Shown: positions 24,356 to 30,282 of the stretch, piece by piece
Position numbering within the stretch: position 1 is the stretch's first letter
How the letters are laid out: each line of letters begins with the position of its first letter
NCBI GenBank assembly: GCA_011089965.1
Contig: JAANAU010000004.1
Coordinates: 62,001-126,000, forward strand
Direction: 5' to 3'
DNA from: Magnetococcales bacterium
Lineage (GTDB): Bacteria; Pseudomonadota; Magnetococcia; Magnetococcales; Magnetaquicoccaceae
DNA: 64,000 nt
Notes under the pieces: generated by a model
What the model was told of the DNA's origin: nothing
Database searches by the model: none
What the model saw: the letters and a program-made list of their open reading frames with translations, nothing else
Position numbers and translations under genes: made by a program

Positions 24356-25816
24356 ATGAACGATGGACAACTCACGGGTATGCCACCGGTCTTTCTGGTG
24401 GATGACGAGGCCCATGTACTCAACAGTCTGAGTCTGTTTCTGCGCGGTTCCGGGATCAAGGAGGTGGTCACGGTGCAAGAGAGCCGTGATCTGCTCCCGA
24501 TGATGCTGCGCCAAAAGGCCATGACCGTGATTCTGGATCTGTTCATGCCCAACGTTTCGGGGATCGAACTGTTGCCCGAGATCATCCGTCACTTTCCCGA
24601 GGTTCCGGTGGTGGTGGTCACGGCCTCCCAGGAGGTGGAGACAGCGGTCACCTGCATGCGCGAAGGGGCGTTCGACTATCTGGTCAAACCCGTGGAGAAG
24701 ACCCGGTTCGTCACCAGCGTTCGTCGGGCCGTGGACACCTTTTTGTTGCGTCAGGAGGTACATGCCCTTAAAAGCTATCTGATTCACGGCGGTCTGAACC
24801 ATCGTGAAGCCTTCAACCGCATTCTGACCAACTCCAGCCAGATGAAGGGGATCTTTCAATACATCGAGGCCGTGGCTGGCAGTGGCGAGACCATTCTGAT
24901 CACCGGCGAGACCGGAGTGGGCAAAGGGTTGCTCGCAGAGGCTGCCCATGGTGTCAGCGGACGCACCGGCCATTTCATTTCGTTGAATGTGGCTGGTCTG
25001 GATGACACCCTGTTCTCCGACACCCTGTTTGGTCATCGCAAGGGGGCCTTTTCCGGGGCAGACAGCAACCGGGAGGGGTTGGTGGCCCGGGCAGCAGGCG
25101 GCACGCTGTTTCTGGATGAAATCGGCGATCTCAAGGCTGCTTCCCAGGTCAAGCTGTTGCGGCTGTTGCAGGAGCAGAGCTACTACCCGCTCGGTTCCGA
25201 TGTCCCCAAGTTGAGCAGTGCCCGCATCGTGGCAGCCACCAACAACGATCTGCGCAAGATGGTGGCCAACGGCGAATTTCGTCAGGATCTCTACTACCGG
25301 CTCAACGCCCATCGGGTGGAGATCCCGCCCCTGCGCGAGCGACCCGAGGACATCCCTCTGTTGTTGGGATATTTCACCCAGGATGCGGCCCGCGCCATGA
25401 ACAAGGCGGTCCCCAACACCCCCTCGCAACTGCTGACGCTGCTGGCAGCCCATCCCTTTCCTGGCAATGTGCGCGAGCTGCGCGCTTTGGTTTTTGATGC
25501 CGTGGCCCGCCATCCGGGAGGTCCGACTCTTTCCATGGAGAGTTTTCACCAGGCCATTCGCAACCACCACCAGCCGACGGTCACACCCATTGAACGGGCC
25601 TCCCACGATTCCGCAGCGGGCAATCCGTTCGGACTTTTCTCTTCCGGCCAATTTCCCACGCTCAAAGAGGGGATCGATGCCATGGTGCATGAAGCCATGC
25701 GGAGGGCCAACAACAATCAGGGCATTGCGGCGACCCTGTTGGGGATCACACGCCAATCCTTGAATCGACGACTGATCAATATGCGCGCGAAACAAGCGGT
25801 CCTCGATCTGGAATAA
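24356..25816 (+). CDS. NtrC-family sigma54-dependent response regulator
   Basis: The 486-residue regulator has a receiver domain (VFLVDDEAH; Asp61 in ILDLFMPNVSG; Lys in LVKPVEKT), an AAA+ sigma54-activator domain (Walker A GETGVGKG at 184-191, GAFSGA at 230-235, GGTLFLDEIGDL, R-finger region FRQDLYYRLNAHRVEIPPLRERPEDIPLL) and a Fis-type HTH (NNQGIAATLLGITRQSLNRRL). GAFSGA is an accepted variant of the GAFTGA sigma54 contact loop. Its ATG follows the kinase stop directly, with AGGAGATGCCTGA as ribosome site. Downstream lie repeated TGCAGCA palindromes and a sigma54-like promoter ahead of the DUF47-DUF47-PiT operon, a likely local target. Confidence 0.93.
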   Translation: MNDGQLTGMPPVFLVDDEAHVLNSLSLFLRGSGIKEVVTVQESRDLLPMMLRQKAMTVILDLFMPNVSGIELLPEIIRHFPEVPVVVVTASQEVETAVTCMREGAFDYLVKPVEKTRFVTSVRRAVDTFLLRQEVHALKSYLIHGGLNHREAFNRILTNSSQMKGIFQYIEAVAGSGETILITGETGVGKGLLAEAAHGVSGRTGHFISLNVAGLDDTLFSDTLFGHRKGAFSGADSNREGLVARAAGGTLFLDEIGDLKAASQVKLLRLLQEQSYYPLGSDVPKLSSARIVAATNNDLRKMVANGEFRQDLYYRLNAHRVEIPPLRERPEDIPLLLGYFTQDAARAMNKAVPNTPSQLLTLLAAHPFPGNVRELRALVFDAVARHPGGPTLSMESFHQAIRNHHQPTVTPIERASHDSAAGNPFGLFSSGQFPTLKEGIDAMVHEAMRRANNNQGIAATLLGITRQSLNRRLINMRAKQAVLDLE

Positions 25817-25828
25817 TTTAGTGGAGGG

Positions 25829-25868
25829 TGCAGCATTTGCTGCATACTATATCATTCCGCTGCACCAT
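25829..25868. repeat. TGCAGCA palindrome unit A
   Basis: TGCAGCA-TT-TGCTGCA (25829-25844) is a perfect inverted repeat, followed 14 bases later by GCTGCACCAT. The same arrangement recurs at 26083-26119. Palindrome plus half-site looks like a protein-binding site; the adjacent NtrC-type regulator is the obvious candidate, but that is inference. Confidence 0.65.
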
Positions 25869-26082
25869 TGCCAACCAGAAAGATCAATTTTAGTGTGTTT
25901 TTTTTGCACCCCTTCACAAAAGAGTCGCGCAGTATGCAGTATTTTTTTCTTAAGAATATTATAATATGCTAATTTATAAACAATGACAAGCAGTTCCTGT
26001 CATGTTCGCATTGACATATATATGGAAATATAAATATATACCGCCCACGCCTTCCGTCTCTGTCGCGCAGAAAAATGAGGGC

Positions 26083-26119
26083 GCAGCAATTGCTGCATTG
26101 TGGCGATTTGCTGCACCAT
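26083..26119. repeat. TGCAGCA palindrome unit B
   Basis: GCAGCAATTGCTGC (26083-26096) is a perfect 14-base palindrome, followed by GCTGCACCAT as in unit A. Further single GCTGCA motifs occur near 26219 (GGCTGCACCC), 26239 (TTGCTGCAATCC) and 26300 (GCTGCACCCTCC). The spacing is irregular, so this is not a tandem array. Confidence 0.65.
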
Positions 26120-26382
26120 CCCCATCACCTCTGCAAGACCTGCACACACAAGCCCCATTGACACCACCAAACCAAGCATTTACGCCAAACCGCACCGTTT
26201 TCTTAGTAGAATATTGGGCTGCACCCAAACCCTGCTTTTGCTGCAATCCAACGAACAGCAGCCAACCGGCTGCCAAATCGATTATCGCAAGCAAATTACG
26301 CTGCACCCTCCCTTATGGCACAACAAACCACAACCCCATGTTAACAAATTGATAATGAATGAGAAAAATTCTTTGTACAGTG

Positions 26383-26398
26383 TGGCAGGGTTCTTGTA
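26383..26398 (+). promoter_or_regulatory. Sigma54-like (-24/-12) promoter
   Basis: TGGCAGGGTTCTTGTA matches the sigma54 pattern TGGCAC-N5-TTGCA with GG-N10-GT instead of GG-N10-GC. It lies ~67 bases before the DUF47 start at 26465 and downstream of a gene for a GAFSGA-type activator. Position and context support it; the imperfect -12 element weakens it. Confidence 0.5.
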
Positions 26399-26464
26399 AT
26401 GTTAAGAATCCATTAAGAAGCCAAACAGCTCTTACACAACAAACCCAGTGGGTGCGTCCAAACC

Positions 26465-27151
26465 ATGCCGAATCAATCTTTCCTCCTGTTCGGAAAGAGC
26501 ATGAACCTGGAAAAACAGATCGAGGAGTTTCTGAATCTGCTTTCCGAGGCCAACATCCTGTTTCGGGGAGGGGTGGGACTCTATCTGGAAGAAAACGCCC
26601 ATGGAGAGCGGTTCCAGTCGCGATTGCAGCAGCTCCAACTGCATGAGCGGGAACTCGACATCTTGAGCCGCTTCATCGAAGCCCATCTGCGCGCCCAGCC
26701 GATTGTTCCGGAGCTGCGCGGCGATGTGCTGCAACTGCTGGAACAGTTGAGCCGCCTGCAACGATTGCTGGCGAAAAACCTGGAAGAGTTCGAGGCAGAA
26801 TGCCCCAACATCCCGACGGAAATGCATGGCCGCTTCAACGAACTGTGCCACTTCGTCTCCATGGCCGTCGGAACCTGTGTCGAGGCTGGACACATCTTTT
26901 TCCACGAAACGGAAAAAGTGGGGGAGTATCTGAGCAAGGTGGCTTTTTACGAAAAAGAGGCCGACAAACGGGTACTGGGATTGGTCAAGTCGACCTTTTC
27001 CCATCCCAACCTCTCTTTGGCAGAAAAAATCCACATCCGCCGGTTTGTCGACAAGGTGGATGAACCCGCCAACAAGGCGGAAGAGATCGCGGCATGGTTG
27101 GCCATCTTCTTTCTGAAGAGGGCACCGTTGTACCCGGTAATCAGTCAATAA
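26465..27151 (+). CDS. DUF47 / PhoU-like protein, divergent type (copy 4)
   Basis: This 228-residue helical protein is a second kind of DUF47 protein, less like the other four. FLLFGKSMNLEKQIEEFLNLLSEANILF is the typical DUF47 N-terminus, and the C-terminal FVDKVDEPANKAEEIAAWLAIFFLKR stands where the family has a conserved acidic DxxD/E helix. The ATG at 26465 is kept because the segment after it resembles family members, although the ribosome site is weak; 26501 is an alternative. It is first in a three-gene unit with a second DUF47 gene (27193) and a PiT permease (27991). Two different DUF47 proteins with one permease suggests a hetero-oligomeric regulator, which is inference. Confidence 0.85.
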   Translation: MPNQSFLLFGKSMNLEKQIEEFLNLLSEANILFRGGVGLYLEENAHGERFQSRLQQLQLHERELDILSRFIEAHLRAQPIVPELRGDVLQLLEQLSRLQRLLAKNLEEFEAECPNIPTEMHGRFNELCHFVSMAVGTCVEAGHIFFHETEKVGEYLSKVAFYEKEADKRVLGLVKSTFSHPNLSLAEKIHIRRFVDKVDEPANKAEEIAAWLAIFFLKRAPLYPVISQ

Positions 27152-27192
27152 CAACAAACAACAAACAACAAACAATCGCAGGAGAAAAAATC

Positions 27193-27882
27193 ATGGGCGG
27201 ATCCAGCACTTCCTTTTCCAAACTCACCAACCGCGTCTTCCCCCGCATGCCCAACTTCTACGGGCTGATCCTCGAACAGTGTGAACTGGCCAATCAGGCT
27301 GCGGCTCTGCTCGAAGAGTATGTCCAAACCGGCAACAAATCCCGCGCCGATCAGATCCTGAAACTGGAGCAGGACTCCGATACGTTGCGACACCGCAACC
27401 TGGATGTCCTGAAAAGCGCCTTCGCCACCCCCATGGACCGCGAAGACATCTATCGCGCCTACATGACCGTGGACTGCATCATCGCCTATGCCCACAACAT
27501 CGTCTCCGGCATGGATACCCTGGGCATCAAAACCGACAAACACATCACCGACATGACCGCTGCCCTGCGCAATGCCGTCGAAACCCTGAGCGCCGGTTAC
27601 AAAAAACTCTCCACCTCCCCGGCAGATGCGGACAAGGATGCCCAACTGGTCGGTCAGGCGCGCAAAAACATCGAAAAAGTCTTCCGTACCGCCACTTCCG
27701 AACTGTTCCAAAACGAAAGATACACCGAAGCCCATCCGAACGGCACTGCTGACACCCAAACCGTCAACTACATCCTCGACATCTTCAGACGCCGGGAGAT
27801 CTATCGCCACCTGTTCGATGCCGCCATCGACATGGGCAATGCCGGCAAAGTGCTGCACGATATCGTGGTTCAGGTCGCCTGA
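27193..27882 (+). CDS. DUF47 / PhoU-like protein (copy 5)
   Basis: The 229-residue protein is most like copy 1: TNRVFPRMPNFYGLI, FATPMDREDIYRAYM, FRRREIYRHLFDAAIDMGNAGKVLHDIVVQVA. The ATG at 27193 follows AGGAGAAAAAATC. The frame continues upstream into the previous gene but that part is not DUF47-like. A short run of ACAA-type repeats (27151-27175) fills the gap from the preceding DUF47 gene. The permease follows after a 108-base gap with a hairpin. Confidence 0.92.
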   Translation: MGGSSTSFSKLTNRVFPRMPNFYGLILEQCELANQAAALLEEYVQTGNKSRADQILKLEQDSDTLRHRNLDVLKSAFATPMDREDIYRAYMTVDCIIAYAHNIVSGMDTLGIKTDKHITDMTAALRNAVETLSAGYKKLSTSPADADKDAQLVGQARKNIEKVFRTATSELFQNERYTEAHPNGTADTQTVNYILDIFRRREIYRHLFDAAIDMGNAGKVLHDIVVQVA

Positions 27883-27895
27883 TCCGCACCATCCA

Positions 27896-27935
27896 GAGGT
27901 TGGTCACAGCCAAGGCTTTGAGGCTGGCCAACCTC
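27896..27935 (+). other. Intergenic hairpin between DUF47 and pit
   Basis: GAGGTTGG (27896-27903) pairs with CCAACCTC (27928-27935), and an inner CAGCC/GGCTG stem extends it. No T-run follows, so it is more likely an RNA-processing or stability element, or a partial attenuator, within the operon than a terminator. Confidence 0.5.
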
Positions 27936-27990
27936 ATACAAAACTATAAGCATCGAATCGCCTAAACAAAGGGAGCAATCAGACAGAAAG

Positions 27991-29034
27991 ATGGACGCAA
28001 ACTTTATTACTGTCATGATGTGGACGACTATTATTGTTGTTCTCATCTTTGATTATACAAACGGTTTCCACGATGCTTCCAATATCATCGGCAGCATCAT
28101 CGCCTCGCGCGCCATGACCCCGATCCAGTCCGTGATCGTGGTCGCCACCTTTGAACTGCTCGGCCCACTGCTGGCCGGAACCGCCGTGGCCAACACCATC
28201 GGCAAATTCATCACCTTCAACGATATCCCAGCCAACATCTCCATTGTCGTGGTGCTGTGGGGCATGTTCGGAGCCATCTTCTGGAACCTGCTCACCTGGT
28301 GGTTCGGTCTCCCCTCCTCCTCCTCCCATGCGCTGGTGGGTGGCCTGATCGGGGCCGTGGTCGTGGCAGCCGGGGCAGATCATGTGGTGTGGGGCTTTGC
28401 CAAATTCTGGTCAACCGGCAAACTCGAAGGGGTGGCCAAGGTGGTGCTCTCGCTGATCATCTCCCCGATTCTCGGCTTTGTCTTCGGTTACATGTTCAAT
28501 TCCCTGGTTGGCTTCATGTTGCGTGGTGCCACCCCAAAAGCCAACAACTGGCTCAAACGGTTCCAATACATCAGCGCCGCCAGCCTGGCCTTCTCCCACG
28601 GCTCCAATGATGCCCAGAAAAGCATGGGAATCGTCACCCTTTGCCTGGTTCTTGGCGGCGCGATGCAAAAATTCGAGGTGCCGTTCTGGGTGGTCATGGC
28701 CTGCGCCCTCTGCATCACCCTGGGGATCCTTTCCGGCGGCTGGCGCATCGTGCGCACCATCGGCTTCGGCATCTACAAGGTGCGTCCGCAACACGCCTTC
28801 TCCGCCCAACTCACGGCAGGCACCCTGATCTTCGGGGCCGCCATCTGGGGCGCTCCGGTCTCCACCACCCACATCGCCTCCACCGCCATCATGGGTGTGG
28901 GCAGCTCGGACCGGCCCAAAGCCGTCCGGTGGGCCAAGGCATCGGAAATCGTCAGCACCTGGATCATCACCATCCCCGGATCCGGCGCAGTCTCTGCCCT
29001 GACCTACTGGATCTTCGCCACTCTGGCCTACTGA
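27991..29034 (+). CDS. pit: PiT-family inorganic phosphate permease (copy 4)
   Basis: This 347-residue permease is nearly the twin of copy 1 in length and layout: FDYTNGFHDASNIIGSIIAS, WWFGLPSSSSHALVGG, FSHGSNDAQKSMG, GAPVSTTHIASTAIMG. It is third in the DUF47-DUF47-pit unit. A ten-base-pair hairpin follows at 29055-29081, and ppk2 starts 142 bases downstream in the same direction, so imported phosphate and polyphosphate metabolism may be co-expressed. Confidence 0.95.
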   Translation: MDANFITVMMWTTIIVVLIFDYTNGFHDASNIIGSIIASRAMTPIQSVIVVATFELLGPLLAGTAVANTIGKFITFNDIPANISIVVVLWGMFGAIFWNLLTWWFGLPSSSSHALVGGLIGAVVVAAGADHVVWGFAKFWSTGKLEGVAKVVLSLIISPILGFVFGYMFNSLVGFMLRGATPKANNWLKRFQYISAASLAFSHGSNDAQKSMGIVTLCLVLGGAMQKFEVPFWVVMACALCITLGILSGGWRIVRTIGFGIYKVRPQHAFSAQLTAGTLIFGAAIWGAPVSTTHIASTAIMGVGSSDRPKAVRWAKASEIVSTWIITIPGSGAVSALTYWIFATLAY

Positions 29035-29054
29035 TTCTTCGCACTCTTTACCAA

Positions 29055-29081
29055 GGTGGAGGCGTTCTGTCCGCCTCCACC
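29055..29081 (+). other. Hairpin between pit and ppk2
   Basis: GGTGGAGGCG and CGCCTCCACC form a perfect ten-base stem with a seven-base loop. There is no T-run on the plus strand after it, so full termination is uncertain; partial readthrough into ppk2 is possible. Confidence 0.55.
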
Positions 29082-29176
29082 AATCCCACAAAAAAAACAT
29101 GGCCATTTCGCATGACAACTGCTACAATTCGGCCCGGAAATTTGTTCACCCCTTTTTTGCCATGGGAGACCGCCCT

Positions 29177-30070
29177 ATGTCCAACAGCAAGCCTGACGAC
29201 GCCAAAAAGCCGGACGACACCCACCACAAGCACCACCGCCATCATTCAAGTACCCGCGACAAGGAGATCGTCCTGGGAACCGGCAGTCAAAAGGCCAAGC
29301 GGTCCGACCAACCCAAACTCAAGAAAATGTCCGAAGAAGAGTATCTGAAAATCATGAACCCGCTCCATATCGAGCTGGTCAAGATGCAGAACTGGGTCAA
29401 AGAAAACGGACACAAAATCATTGCCATCTTTGAAGGCCGCGACGCCTCGGGCAAGGGGGGCACGATCAAACGGTTCATCGAGCATTTGAACCCGCGCGGC
29501 TGTCACGTCATCGCCCTGGAAAAACCCACGGACCAGGAACGCAGCCAGTGGTATTTCCAACGCTATGTCAAACACCTCCCCTCGGCAGGTGAAATCCACC
29601 TCTTTGACCGCAGCTGGTACAACCGCGCCGGCGTGGAACGGGTCATGGGGTTCTGTACCAAAGATCAGGTCAAGGAGTTTCTGCGCACCGTGCCTGAATT
29701 TGAACGCCAACTGGTGGCATCCGGCATCATTCTGTTCAAATTCTACTTCTCGGTGAGCAAAGAGGAGCAACTGCGCCGCTTCAACAGCCGCCAGAACGAT
29801 CCGCTCAAGCAGTGGAAACTCTCCCCGGTGGACAAAGAGTCCCAGGACAAATGGGACGATTATACCAAAGCCAAAGAGGATATGTTCTTCTACTCCTCCA
29901 CCGAGCAGTGCCCCTGGACCATCATCAAGTCCAATGACAAAAAACAGGCCCGCATCAACGGCATCAAATATCTGTTGAGCTGCCTGCCTTATACCGGCAA
30001 AAAAACCGAACTGCTCGACTATGACAAGCGCGTGGTGCGCACGGTCTTTGAAGAGATCGGTATCGATTGA
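29177..30070 (+). CDS. ppk2: Polyphosphate kinase 2 (PPK2 family)
   Basis: The 297-residue protein is a PPK2, which transfers phosphate between polyphosphate and nucleotides. Walker A is EGRDASGKGGTIKRF (~104-118) and Walker B is LFDRSWYNRAGVERVMGF. Lid residues in FKFYFSVSKEEQLRRFNSR and the NDPLKQWKLSPVD segment are intact, so it should be active. The first ~50 residues are His/Lys-rich and charged (HHKHHRHH), beyond the usual N-terminus. The ATG at 29177 follows GGGAGACCGCCCT. It appears to be a class I, one-domain enzyme; whether it prefers ADP or GDP cannot be told. It follows the DUF47-PiT operon. Confidence 0.93.
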   Translation: MSNSKPDDAKKPDDTHHKHHRHHSSTRDKEIVLGTGSQKAKRSDQPKLKKMSEEEYLKIMNPLHIELVKMQNWVKENGHKIIAIFEGRDASGKGGTIKRFIEHLNPRGCHVIALEKPTDQERSQWYFQRYVKHLPSAGEIHLFDRSWYNRAGVERVMGFCTKDQVKEFLRTVPEFERQLVASGIILFKFYFSVSKEEQLRRFNSRQNDPLKQWKLSPVDKESQDKWDDYTKAKEDMFFYSSTEQCPWTIIKSNDKKQARINGIKYLLSCLPYTGKKTELLDYDKRVVRTVFEEIGID

Positions 30071-30108
30071 CAACCCGAATCCCCTGTTGACACCTGATGT
30101 TGCCTCTC

Positions 30109-30153
30109 ATTCCTGCGGGTTGGTCTGGCTGCTCCAGACCAACCCGCAGGAAT
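30109..30153. terminator. Perfect 20-bp stem hairpin after ppk2
   Basis: The arms 30109-30128 and 30134-30153 are fully complementary around a CTGCT loop. It starts ~38 bases after the ppk2 stop. No T-run follows, so it is either a terminator acting with Rho or a 3'-end stabilising structure. Confidence 0.6.
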
Positions 30154-30282
30154 TCCTGCATGATCGCCCTCCCCTCTCCCCGTTTACGCAGAATCCGTTG
30201 GAAACCAACCGCCAATTGCGCTATCCTGGTGTAGTTTTCTTTTCTCTCTACTCCTGAATCCATTGCGAGGTTGGCGGATCCC

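Larger units (their letters stand above)
25817..26464. other. Non-coding region with repeated TGCAGCA motifs
   Basis: The 648 bases between the NtrC-type regulator and the DUF47 operon are AT-rich and hold no credible gene. Frames at 26002-26352 and on the minus strand at 25974-26306 are low-complexity, without ribosome sites. Instead the region carries a family of GCTGCA-containing motifs (see repeat entries) and a sigma54-like promoter near its end. The outer ends, GGAGGGTGCAGC at 25823-25834 and GCTGCACCCTCC at 26300-26311, are perfect 12-base inverted repeats enclosing 489 bp. Confidence 0.7.

Noticed and set aside
22151-25795. A 1214-residue open frame on the minus strand
   Set aside because: It is antisense to the CHASE kinase and NtrC-type regulator genes, whose domains are clear. 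Its product has no recognisable domain and is biased in Gly, His and Gln, as expected for a frame mirrored from GC-rich coding DNA.
26002-26352. A 116-residue plus-strand frame in the TGCAGCA region
   Set aside because: There is no ribosome site, the composition is Pro/Ser/Thr-rich, and it runs across the repeated motifs. I treat the region as non-coding.
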